A stretch of DNA of 64,000 bases, from assembly GCF_001012815.1 (NCBI RefSeq), contig NZ_JYJP01000021.1:1-64000 (forward strand), in the 5' to 3' direction. The notes under the pieces were generated by a model. The model did not search any database and was not told the DNA's origin. It saw only the letters and a program-made list of their open reading frames with translations. The stretch is from Vibrio mexicanus. GTDB lineage: Bacteria; Pseudomonadota; Gammaproteobacteria; Enterobacterales; Vibrionaceae. A program made the translations under genes and the position numbers. Positions 26,751 through 35,977 of the stretch are shown here, one piece after another (position 1 is the stretch's first letter; each line of letters opens with the position of its first letter).

Positions 26751-26771
26751 AGCCCGCTAAAATAGCGGGCT
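26751..26771 (-). terminator. Terminator of malQ
   Basis: AGCCCGCTA / TAGCGGGCT, 9-bp stem with loop AAA, followed on the minus strand by six T residues. It separates malQ from glgB. Confidence 0.9.
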
Positions 26772-26852
26772 AATAAAAGCATGGATACTGTACCGTATTA
26801 TGCATTTAGTTTGAGTGACGTAGACGATAGTTTTTGCTACTCGAACATAAAA

Positions 26853-29033
26853 TTAACGGCTAGCTTTCGCTCGCACTTCAGTCAAACGAGCCGCGATTCT
26901 ATTCACCTCAGGGCGAGAGAAAATCTCATCCAAATTCATCGACAGTTTACGTCTCCAGTTCGGGTATTCATTCACCGTACCTGGAATGTTGACTGGCTTA
27001 TCCATCTCTAGCCAATCTTCTAACTGTACGCTCAACAGCGTTGAAGCACCCGCAGCAACATGAAGTTGAAGGGCTTCGCTCAAGTATGAATCCATTGGAA
27101 CCATGCTTGCGTCGCGGCCAACACCTTCTGGCAATAATCCGTGCCAAGCTACTGAATCAAGGATGCCCTGTTTACACTGTAAACGGTCATCGAATAGACC
27201 ATCCAACTGTTCTTGATCTGGGTATAGGCCAATCTCTTTACCCATCTTCAAATCATCACAGTGCCAGAAACCGCGAAGTGTCGGCATATCGTGAGTACAC
27301 AGTGCCGCCATGGATTGAGGCGCGTAATGGCTTGGTGAGATAAAGCCGCCGTCGTCTTCCGATGTTTCGAAGAAGAAAACTTTGTATGAATGCACGCCAG
27401 CATCACGAAGAATATCTACGATTTCATCAGGCACGGTACCTAAATCTTCACCGATAACCGAACACTGATGACGGTGTGATTCAAGCGCTAAGATTGCCAG
27501 CATGTCTTCAACTGGGTAGTAGATGTAAGCGCCTTTCGTCGCGTCTTCACCTTTTGGAATCCACCAAAGACGAAGTAGACCCAATACATGGTCGATACGC
27601 AGGGATCCACAATGCTTCATATTGGCGCGAAGTAGCTTGATGTAAGCATCGTAGCTAGTCGCTTTCAGTACTTGTGGGTTAAGTGGCGGTAGACCCCAGT
27701 TTTGACCCAGTGGACCGAGAATATCTGGTGGAGCACCGATACTTGCATCCAGTACTAGGTTGCCTTCATCCGCCCAAGTTTCAGAGCCTGAATCAGCAAC
27801 ACCGACTGCAAGGTCACGGTATAGGCCAACCGACATACCTTTCTCTTCAGCCAAAGCTTGCGCCTCGTTGATCTGGTTGTCTGCTACCCACTGTAGGTAC
27901 ATGTACAGGTGAACTTTGTCTTGGTTCTGCTTAATAAACTGCTGAACCGCTTTGTCTTCGAAACGGCGGAACTCTTCTGGGAAAACAGGCCAGCCCCAAA
28001 CCGAATCGTCTTTTGCGTGCAGTTCTGCATGCAGCGCATCGAAGGTGGCTTGATGCAATAGGCTATCACCGCCTTGCTCAACAAACGCCAAGAAGCGCTG
28101 AGCGCGTTCGCTATTTTTATCAAGATGGCGCGCTTTAAACTCGTCAAATAACAGCGGTAGTACGCTCATTTTTAGGCTAGCGACTTCAGTGTAGTTAACC
28201 CAATGTGCATCACGCGCTTTTTGCAGACGCTGTTGGAATTCTGCACTGCCAACCATTTGCTGCGCTTTTGCGCTCAACGAGAACTCAGACACTGAGCTCA
28301 CATCAATGTAAAGAATGTTCAACCAACGACGAGAAGACGGGCTGTACGGGCTTGCGCCTTCTGGGTTAGTTGGGAAAAGTGAGTGAATTGGGTTCAAGCC
28401 CACAAAGTCACCGCCGCGAGATGCGATATCCGCGACTAACTGTTTTAGATCGCCAAAATCACCTATACCCCAGTTGTGCTGCGTACGAAGCGTATAAAGC
28501 TGAACACTCGGGCCCCACATCTTCTTGCCTTGCTCAATCTTAGGCTGCTTGTAACAAGACTTAGGCGTGACGATCAGAGTCATTTCGTATGGCGCTTTAC
28601 GGCGCTTACGTATGATGTATAGCTTGTGGTAACCAAGCTCAAGATTTTTCGGCAACTCAAATACTAAAGGGCCACCCTCTGCACGCTCATCACGAACGAT
28701 TTGAGATTGAAGATAACCTTCAAGTACGTCTCCCTGCTCTGTCTCTAAACGCCAGCTAAACTCACTTTCACGAGCACTTACGCCAAGGTTTAGTGCCACT
28801 TCAACAGGCTTGTCTTGGTGGATGACTAATACCGGATCCAGTACATCTTTCTTGTGCATCTTCTCTGCTGATTTCAGCAAAGTTTCGTCATTTTTGGTGT
28901 CGTAGCCAAGCGAAGTTAATAGTGAGCGAATAGTCTCTTCTTCGACTTTCGCTTCATCTCCCCATGCACTTACATAGCTATCGGCAATTCTTGCCATATC
29001 GGCGACTTGTTTTAGTACGCTTTGTTCTTTCAT
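26853..29033 (-). CDS. malQ: 4-alpha-glucanotransferase (amylomaltase) MalQ
   Basis: A 726-residue GH77 enzyme. Catalytic residues lie in RIDHVLGLLRLWWIPKG (nucleophile Asp), VIGEDLGTVP (acid/base Glu) and CTHDMPTLRGFW (transition-state Asp). The N-terminal quarter is the extra domain typical of proteobacterial MalQ. It disproportionates maltodextrins, supplying longer chains for MalP. Start ATG 29033 follows GGAGAGCG; the in-frame region back to 29117 overlaps a hairpin and is unlikely to be coding. It lies 100 bases after malP with a hairpin between them, and is probably co-transcribed with it. Confidence 0.95.
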   Translation of the reverse strand: MKEQSVLKQVADMARIADSYVSAWGDEAKVEEETIRSLLTSLGYDTKNDETLLKSAEKMHKKDVLDPVLVIHQDKPVEVALNLGVSARESEFSWRLETEQGDVLEGYLQSQIVRDERAEGGPLVFELPKNLELGYHKLYIIRKRRKAPYEMTLIVTPKSCYKQPKIEQGKKMWGPSVQLYTLRTQHNWGIGDFGDLKQLVADIASRGGDFVGLNPIHSLFPTNPEGASPYSPSSRRWLNILYIDVSSVSEFSLSAKAQQMVGSAEFQQRLQKARDAHWVNYTEVASLKMSVLPLLFDEFKARHLDKNSERAQRFLAFVEQGGDSLLHQATFDALHAELHAKDDSVWGWPVFPEEFRRFEDKAVQQFIKQNQDKVHLYMYLQWVADNQINEAQALAEEKGMSVGLYRDLAVGVADSGSETWADEGNLVLDASIGAPPDILGPLGQNWGLPPLNPQVLKATSYDAYIKLLRANMKHCGSLRIDHVLGLLRLWWIPKGEDATKGAYIYYPVEDMLAILALESHRHQCSVIGEDLGTVPDEIVDILRDAGVHSYKVFFFETSEDDGGFISPSHYAPQSMAALCTHDMPTLRGFWHCDDLKMGKEIGLYPDQEQLDGLFDDRLQCKQGILDSVAWHGLLPEGVGRDASMVPMDSYLSEALQLHVAAGASTLLSVQLEDWLEMDKPVNIPGTVNEYPNWRRKLSMNLDEIFSRPEVNRIAARLTEVRAKASR

Positions 29034-29097
29034 CGCTCTCTCCGAAGGACTGCTTAACCTTCTTTTAGGTAGGGTTTTTCTGTTGTCAAAATCGACT

Positions 29098-29125
29098 GAG
29101 CCAAGGTGAACAGTCACCTTGGCTC
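29098..29125 (-). promoter_or_regulatory. Hairpin between malP and malQ
   Basis: GAGCCAAGGTGA pairs perfectly with TCACCTTGGCTC (12 bp) around ACAG. It lies 11 bases after the malP stop on the same strand, without a T tract. It is probably an mRNA-stabilising or partially terminating stem that tunes malP relative to malQ, a role known for intercistronic hairpins. Confidence 0.55.
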
Positions 29126-29135
29126 TTTGCGAAAC

Positions 29136-31589
29136 TTAGCGATTTACCGCTTCTAGTTTCCAAATGTTGTTCACGTAGTCTCGAATACTACGGTCGGAAC
29201 TGAACTTACCGACTAAGGCGGTGTTCAGAATGGCTTTCTTCGCCCATCCCGCTTGGTCGCGGTATTGAGCATCCATGTCTTCATGCGCTTTCACGTAAGA
29301 GGCAAAGTCTGCTAGACATAGGTATGGGTCACCGCCGTCTAGTAGGCTGTCGAACGTTGCACGCAGTAGGCCCGGTTGACCTGGTGTGAATTCTTCACCA
29401 ATTAGTAGGTCTAAAGATGCTTTTAGTAGTGGGTCTGCGTGGTAGTAGTCGTATGGGTTGTAACCTGCCGCTTGCGTGCGTTTTACACCTTCAACGTCTA
29501 GGCCGAAGATGTAGATGTTTTCATCACCTACTTCTTCACGGATCTCAACGTTCGCACCGTCCATCGTACCGATAGTCAACGCGCCGTTAAGAGCCATCTT
29601 CATGTTACCTGTACCTGATGCTTCTTTACCTGCCATAGAGATTTGCTGAGAAACGTCAGCGGCTGGAATCAACATTTCAGCCATGCTTACACGGTAATCA
29701 GGGATGAATACCACTTTCAGCTTACCGCCTAGGCGTGGATCGTTGTTTACTTTTTCAGCAACCTTGTTAATCGCAAAGATGATCTCTTTCGCTAGGTGGT
29801 AACCTGGTGCAGCTTTAGAGCCGAAGAAGACAACGCGTGGAGCCATATCAAATGTTGGGTCATTTAATAGGCGGTGGTATAGAGACAGTACGTGTAGCAA
29901 ATCTAGTTGCTGACGCTTGTACTCGTGTAAACGCTTGATCATCACATCAAAGATGGCATTCGTGTCTAACTCAATACCCATGTTCTCTTGAACCCAATCA
30001 GCAAGGCGCTGTTTGTTTTCTTTCTTAACCGCCATGAATTCTTTTTGGAATTTCGCATCTGTCGCGTATTGAGAAATGCCTTCTAGCTGCTCTAGTTTCG
30101 CAGGCCATTCTGGGCCCACTTTTTCAGTGATCAGCTTAGAAAGACCTGGGTTACAGAACTTCAACCAACGACGTGGCGTGATACCGTTCGTTACGTTGTG
30201 TAGACGAGTTGGGTACATCTCGTGGAACTCAGGGAACAGGTCTGTTTTCACGAGTTGTGAGTGAAGTGCGGCTACACCGTTAACGGCGTATGAACCGATA
30301 ACACATAGGTTAGCCATGCGAACCATGCGGTTGAAACCTTCTTGGATGATAGAAAGCTTAGCTTGCTTCTCACCGTCACCCGGCCACATTTTACGAACTT
30401 CTTGTAGGAAGCGGTGGTTGATTTCAAAGATAATTTCCATATGACGTGGAAGTAGACGCTGAATTAGCGACTCTGGCCATGTCTCTAGTGCTTCTGGAAG
30501 TAGTGTGTGGTTCGTGTATGCGAACGTGTTTGCACTGATTTCCCACGCTTTATCCCAAGATAGGTTTTTCTCATCGATTAGAATGCGCATCAGTTCAGGA
30601 ATAGCGATGGTTGGGTGCGTATCGTTAAGCTGGATTGTCTCTTGCTTAGGCAGATCCGCGAGTGCGAAACCAGCCGCTTCGTGACGACGAAGAATATCGC
30701 GAACCGACGCTGCAGAGTGGAAGTACTGCTGCATTAGTCGAAGAGTCTTACCTTTCTCGTGGTTGTCGTTCGGGTATAGTACTTTGGTGATGTTACCGGC
30801 ATCGATAAGGGCGTGCTGTGCTTCGAAGTAATCACCGTTGTTGAAGCTCTCTAGTGAGAATGGTGCGATTGCCTGACATTCCCATAGGCGTAGCGGATAA
30901 ACGGTGTCTGATTCGTAACCTACGATTGGAAGATCCCAAGGCATGGCTTTAACCGTCATACCCGGAACCCATTTGCGAACTTCTTTACCGTTCACGTATT
31001 CCACTTCAACTTTTCCGTAGAAACCGATTTCTTGTGCAAGCTCAGGGCGAGCTACTTCCCAAGGGTAACCTTCAACACAGCGCCATGCATCTGGTGCCTC
31101 TTGCTGACGACCATCTTTGAATGACTGTTTGAATAGGCCATACTCGTAGTGTAGGCCATAACCTACCGTTGGGAATTCTTGCGCTGCACATGAATCCATG
31201 AAACAAGCGGCTAAACGGCCAAGACCACCGTTACCCAGTGATGGGTCACGCTCTTCTTCAAGAAGGTCAGTTAGGTTTTGACCCAACTCTTCCATCGCTT
31301 CTGTAATTTGCTCGTACAAACCTAGGCTGATTAGGTTGTTACCAGTAAGACGACCAATTAGGAATTCTAAAGATAGGTAGTTAACGCTTTTTGCGTTTTT
31401 GATCTTCTCATCTTGCTCTGTTGCAAGGAGATCGAAAGTCGTGATTTCTGCAAGTGCGCGGCCCATTGCTAGGTACCATGCACGGCTTCCTGCTGTTTCA
31501 ACGGTTGTTGCGTAGGTAGCAGAGAGATGTTTCTTCACACTGTTTTGGAACGACACTTTGTCAAAAGCTTTTTGCTGCGTAGGTTTCAT
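29136..31589 (-). CDS. malP: Maltodextrin/glycogen phosphorylase (MalP/GlgP family)
   Basis: An 817-residue GT35 phosphorylase releasing glucose-1-phosphate from alpha-glucans. The pyridoxal-phosphate lysine sits in EASGTGNMKMALNGALTIGT, followed by GTMDGANVEI; the N-terminal LEFLIGRLTGNNL and the DEERDPSLGNGGLGRLAAC-type stretch are present. Length and adjacency to malQ and divergent malT argue for MalP over GlgP, though sequence alone does not separate them. The start ATG at 31589 follows a moderate ribosome site. A CRP site and MalT-like boxes lie upstream, so cAMP-CRP and MalT activation is expected. It is the first gene of malP-malQ. Confidence 0.93.
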   Translation of the reverse strand: MKPTQQKAFDKVSFQNSVKKHLSATYATTVETAGSRAWYLAMGRALAEITTFDLLATEQDEKIKNAKSVNYLSLEFLIGRLTGNNLISLGLYEQITEAMEELGQNLTDLLEEERDPSLGNGGLGRLAACFMDSCAAQEFPTVGYGLHYEYGLFKQSFKDGRQQEAPDAWRCVEGYPWEVARPELAQEIGFYGKVEVEYVNGKEVRKWVPGMTVKAMPWDLPIVGYESDTVYPLRLWECQAIAPFSLESFNNGDYFEAQHALIDAGNITKVLYPNDNHEKGKTLRLMQQYFHSAASVRDILRRHEAAGFALADLPKQETIQLNDTHPTIAIPELMRILIDEKNLSWDKAWEISANTFAYTNHTLLPEALETWPESLIQRLLPRHMEIIFEINHRFLQEVRKMWPGDGEKQAKLSIIQEGFNRMVRMANLCVIGSYAVNGVAALHSQLVKTDLFPEFHEMYPTRLHNVTNGITPRRWLKFCNPGLSKLITEKVGPEWPAKLEQLEGISQYATDAKFQKEFMAVKKENKQRLADWVQENMGIELDTNAIFDVMIKRLHEYKRQQLDLLHVLSLYHRLLNDPTFDMAPRVVFFGSKAAPGYHLAKEIIFAINKVAEKVNNDPRLGGKLKVVFIPDYRVSMAEMLIPAADVSQQISMAGKEASGTGNMKMALNGALTIGTMDGANVEIREEVGDENIYIFGLDVEGVKRTQAAGYNPYDYYHADPLLKASLDLLIGEEFTPGQPGLLRATFDSLLDGGDPYLCLADFASYVKAHEDMDAQYRDQAGWAKKAILNTALVGKFSSDRSIRDYVNNIWKLEAVNR

Positions 31590-31658
31590 TTCGAAATCTC
31601 ACTTGTTTTTCGTTTTAATCTGTCTAAGCCATATCCTGCATTGGCACTGTATTCAAAA

Positions 31659-31683
31659 CATCCTCCCACCAAGGTGGAGGAGT
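31659..31683. promoter_or_regulatory. Candidate MalT boxes
   Basis: TGGGAGGATG (minus strand, 31659-31668) and GTGGAGGAGT (plus strand, 31674-31683) each match 8 of 10 of the MalT box GGGGAKGAGG, with the GGAGGA core intact. They face each other as an imperfect inverted repeat, 70-95 bases upstream of the malP start. Known MalT sites are often direct repeats, so the arrangement is tentative. Confidence 0.45.
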
Positions 31684-31769
31684 AGGAGTAGAGCTCAGGG
31701 CGTAGAGGGTGGGAACAAAACAACCTCGTGATCAAACTCTCATTAACTTGGGCTGACGCCATTAAGACG

Positions 31770-31785
31770 AGTGAGAAAGATCACA
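31770..31785. promoter_or_regulatory. CRP-like site upstream of malP
   Basis: AGTGA-GAAAGA-TCACA matches the TGTGA-N6-TCACA consensus at 9 of 10 arm positions. It lies about 185 bases upstream of malP, consistent with catabolite control. Confidence 0.6.
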
Positions 31786-31952
31786 CCACCGCGGAATTTA
31801 CCCTACCAACGGTGTATGAAACTTCTGTGTTAATAAAAACTGCTGATGAACAAATATGCATAATCGATCACATAAAATTTAAGGATATTCTGCAAATTTC
31901 ATAGTTTTTCGTAGTCAGTGGGAATTTCAGACAGCCAAATGCCCACAAACAA

Positions 31953-31968
31953 AGTGATGAGCATCACA
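31953..31968. promoter_or_regulatory. CRP-like site upstream of malT
   Basis: AGTGA-TGAGCA-TCACA is again 9 of 10 on the arms, about 230 bases upstream of malT. It gives the divergent malP/malT region one CRP site per promoter. Confidence 0.6.
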
Positions 31969-32193
31969 TTTATAGGGCGTAGACTTACCCATTGTGTGAA
32001 TTATCCGAAAATCTAGTGATAGAGACATCAACCCTTCCATTTCCATGGAGTAACATCCATGTCGTCAGATCAGATGAGCCATTATAAAAAAGCACTCTGC
32101 TCGACTGACCAACGTATAATGAACAGGGTTCGTGAGCTTTTCGGTGTAAGACACCGTAGAAGTTCAACAAACCTAATTATTGGGATGATTAAT

Positions 32194-34900
32194 ATGTGGA
32201 TTCCTTCGAAACTCACTCGTCCAGGCCGCTTACATAATGCGATTGTTCGCCCACGTGTGTTGGACTTACTCCAACAAGCTCCGTGTTATAAGCTGATTTT
32301 ATTTCGCTCGCCTGCCGGATATGGCAAAACGACAATGGCCGCACAATGGCTTTCAGACAAAGCTCATGTGGGCTGGTACAGCATTGATGAGAGCGATAAC
32401 GATCCGTTTCGCTTCATCAACTACCTGCTTCAAGCACTCAACAAAGCCACAGATAACGCCTGTCCAAATGCACAAAAACTGGCTGAAAAGCGCCAATTTT
32501 CGTCGCTTCACACTCTGTTTAGCGAAGTGTTCGCCGAACTGAGTCATTTTGGTCAAGAAGGCTACTTGGTGCTGGATGATTATCACCTAATTCAAGATGA
32601 TGAAATTCATGAAGCCATGCGCTTTTTTATCAAGCACATGCCAGACAACTTTACGCTGGTTGTTACCAGTCGCGCCGCACCACCATTGGGTACCGCAAAC
32701 TTACGCGTACGCGACCTCATGATTGAGATCGGTAATGATTTACTGGCCTTCGATACCGAAGAGACACTCGCTTCTTTAACCAGCGCGTGACCGATGGCAT
32801 CGATGATGACACTGCCGACAACCTGCGTAGCTACGTTGAAGGTTGGCCTTCCGCTTTGCAACTGATTGCCCTGCAAGCACAGCATCATAAACGCACATTG
32901 GCGCAATCGGCAGAGTCCGTTTCTCAATTTAACCATGCTCATTTATGGGACTACCTTGTCGAAGAAGTGTTTGACTTACTGGATCAAGAAACTCGCCAGT
33001 TCCTCATGCAATGCTCGGTGTTGGATCACTTCAATGATTCACTGGTAACCGCGCTCACCAAACGTGATGATGCATTAAGCATGATTGAATCACTCAACCG
33101 CTACGGTCTCTTCATTTATCCGCTTGAAGGAGAGCAAAACTGGTATCGCTTCCATAATCTGTTTGCCGATTTCTTGGAGCACGAGCGTAATGCGCGTATT
33201 CCACAGCAAGAAGCGATTTTGCACCAAGACGCAGCCAAAGCGTGGCTGCTAGAAGATGCGCCTCATCAAGCACTCAGTCATGCGCACAAAGCTCGCGATC
33301 CACAGTTGACGGCTGATATCTTGTCGCGTTTTGGGTGGAAGATGTTCAATAGTGGCGAGCTTAAAACCCTTGAGCAAGCATTAACCTTCTGAGCCCAGAA
33401 CAGCTTTATAGCGAACCGAAACTGTGCATGTTGCAAGCTTGGCTAGCACAAAGCCAACACCGTTATAACGATGTCGGCGATCTGCTTGCCAAAGCCAAAG
33501 ACGAAATGGCAAGGCTCAACGTACAACTCAGCAGTAAAGAGCAAGGCGAGTTCAATGCGCTCCGCGCACAGGTGGCGATCAACCAAAACGAACCGGAAAA
33601 AGCGCTTGAGTTGGCAGAGCTGTCACTGAGCCAGCCCGATGCCTCCATCTACCGCAGCCGCATTGTGGCAACATCGGTTGTTGGCGAGGTTAATCATGTC
33701 CTTGGCGATTTAAGTCGTGCTCTTCCTATGATGCAGCAAACTGAAAAGCTCGCAAGGCAATATCAGGTTTACCATCAAGCACTCTGGGCACTATTACAGC
33801 AAAGTGAAATCTTAATTGCTCAAGGCTATGTGCAAGCTGCGTTTGAGATCCAAGATAACGCATTCAAACTGGTCGAAGAGCATCAACTGCATCAACTGCC
33901 AATGCACGAATTCTTGCTCAGACTTCGCGCTCAACTGTTTTGGTGTTGGAACCGATTGGACGAAGCAGAAGAGTGCGCATACAAAGGATTAGACATCCTT
34001 GGTTCACACTCTGAAAGTAAGCACTTACATAGCTACTCTATGTTGGCTCGCATTGCCATTGGCCGTGGTGAGCTCGACAAAGCAGGCAAGTTTATCGATC
34101 AAATCGTCCACTTGCTTAAACAGTCGACCTATCACGTTGATTGGACAGCGAACGCTTCGCTGTCGTTGATCCTCTACTGGCAAGCCAAAGGCGACACTAA
34201 GTCAATTTCACACTGGTTAGACACCACCAGCCGACCAGAAGTGGCATGTAACCACTTCACTCAGCTGCAGTGGCGCAACATTGCTCGTGCGTACATTAAT
34301 CTTGAAGAGTACGACAAGGCCCAAGAGACGTTGGACTTCTTGCAAGAGCAGGCTAAATCGCACAGCCTAGTCACCGATACCAATCGTAACTTGATTGTAC
34401 AAGCTGTATTGCAAGTTAGCCGTGGCGACGAAGACCAAGCTTCAGCCTTGCTCAAAGAAGCCCTCGAGATGACCAACCAAACGGGCATCATCAGCAACTT
34501 CTTAATTGATGGCGCTAAGATTGGCCACCTACTGCAAGGGCTAACGAGTCAGTCTAAGCTTGGCGATTTAGAGCGACACCGTGCCCAGCAGTTGATGAAA
34601 GACATCTCAACCACGCAGCGCAGCCGCTCGGTGCATTTCGATGAAGACTTTGTCGAAAAACTGGTGAATCACCCGAACATTCCAGAGCTTGTGCGCACCA
34701 GTCCACTCACTCAACGTGAATGGCAGGTACTTGGGTTAATCTACTCAGGCTTTAGCAATGAGCAAATTGCCCAAGAGCTGGATGTAGCTGGCACCACCAT
34801 CAAAACGCACATCCGCAATCTGTATCAAAAACTCAACATCGCGAATCGAAAAGAAGCGATTAAAACCGCAGAGAACCTACTGCAGTTGATGGGGTTTTGA
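32194..34900 (+). pseudogene. malT: Maltose regulon activator MalT, frameshifted twice
   Basis: MalT is the ATP- and maltotriose-dependent activator of the maltose regulon. When two bases are restored the gene encodes 902 residues, nearly identical in length to the E. coli protein. The Walker [10 protein letters not shown] and Walker B-like LVLDDYH are near the N terminus; the C terminus has a LuxR-type HTH ([20 protein letters not shown], then [13 protein letters not shown]). One T is missing at 32772-32773, breaking [11 protein letters not shown], and one C at 33389, breaking LTFLSPEQ. Both are in doublets or runs, and all domains are conserved. Divergent from malP. Confidence 0.9.
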
Positions 34901-34928
34901 CGTTCTCTTTATCAAATTGACCATAGTA

Positions 34929-34956
34929 AAAGAGCTCTCATAATTGAGAGCTCTTT
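34929..34956. terminator. Bidirectional terminator between malT and LysR gene
   Basis: AAAGAGCTCTCA / TGAGAGCTCTTT, a 12-bp stem with loop TAAT, flanked by A and T tracts. Confidence 0.9.
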
Positions 34957-34961
34957 CTTTA

Positions 34962-35873
34962 TCAATTTGCTGCAGCCTGCCCCATCGCCCATTCATTGAA
35001 CACTTGGAACTTAGTGCGTGTCTCCATGCCCTTTGGACAAACAAGATCGTAACCCTTTCCTGAACTGATGGACGGAAATGGCGCAACCAAGCTACCGCTA
35101 TCGATCATGGGTTTTACGAACTCTAATCGACCAAGCGCAACACCCATAGAGTGTATCGCCGCTTCCACTGCTAATAAGTTGTCGCTGTAGAGGTCACTGC
35201 GTTGTTCGCAGTCTGCCTTCATACCGACTTGATCCAGCCAGAAATGCCACGCCGACGTATCGCCACTATGAATAAAGTTCGCCTGAGCTAAGCTTTCGGG
35301 GTTGTTATCCAATTCCAACAACTTGGCGTAGTCTGGCGAGCAAACTGGTGTACGCGTCCCTTCAAACAAACGTTGACTGAAATGATTAGGGTATTGACCT
35401 GAACTATAGAAAATCGCGACGTCGTAAGGGTCGAACTGAAAGTCATTTTGATTCTGCTTTGTTTGCAGTTTGACGGCTAAATTAGGGTACTGGGCTCGAA
35501 AACTGGCAAGCCTAGGCATCAGCCATGCAGATGCAAAATACGGTGACGTCGCAATGTAGAGCTCACCACTGAGTTCACCGGTTTGAATATCCACAAGCTC
35601 TGAAAAGATAGAGTCGAAGGAACTGTTGAGCATCACCAACACGCGCTTACCTTCTGCAGTTAATTCAAGCTTGCGTGTTTTACGAATGAACAGATTGAAA
35701 CGTAACAACCCTTCCAACTTTTTGATTCGATGGCTCACGCCACCTTGGGTTAAGAACAATTCGTCCGCCGCCAAGGTAAAACTCAGATGCTTCGCGGCCA
35801 CGCTAAAGGTGTGCAAAAGAGAGAGCAGCTGCTGTTTATTGGACAGTAACGGCTTGTGAGAATGTAGAACCAT
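34962..35873 (-). CDS. LysR-family regulator (GcvA-like)
   Basis: A 303-residue LysR regulator. The helix-turn-helix lies at about 22-50 (FTLAADELFLTQGGVSHRIK), close in form to GcvA-type regulators, and the substrate-binding domain follows with GELYIATSPYFASAWLMPRL. It is divergent from the GH4 phospho-glycosidase gene with about 100 bases between, so it probably controls the GH4-chbG pair. The effector may be a sugar phosphate; nothing in the sequence shows it. Confidence 0.85.
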   Translation of the reverse strand: MVLHSHKPLLSNKQQLLSLLHTFSVAAKHLSFTLAADELFLTQGGVSHRIKKLEGLLRFNLFIRKTRKLELTAEGKRVLVMLNSSFDSIFSELVDIQTGELSGELYIATSPYFASAWLMPRLASFRAQYPNLAVKLQTKQNQNDFQFDPYDVAIFYSSGQYPNHFSQRLFEGTRTPVCSPDYAKLLELDNNPESLAQANFIHSGDTSAWHFWLDQVGMKADCEQRSDLYSDNLLAVEAAIHSMGVALGRLEFVKPMIDSGSLVAPFPSISSGKGYDLVCPKGMETRTKFQVFNEWAMGQAAAN

Positions 35874-35977
35874 GCATTAACCCCAGTAATTTATAGTGCA
35901 CTCTAACTGGTTTGTAGCATACCCATTCTGGAAGTTAAATTAAATCACGTAATCCAATAGCACATAAGGTAACAAAT

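Noticed and set aside
29034..29117. N-terminal extension of malQ
   Set aside because: Runs across a perfect hairpin; the ATG at 29033 has an excellent ribosome site and gives normal MalQ length.
32059..32193. Upstream in-frame extension of malT
   Set aside because: Extends into the promoter region; MalT begins with the IPSKL motif close to the ATG at 32194.
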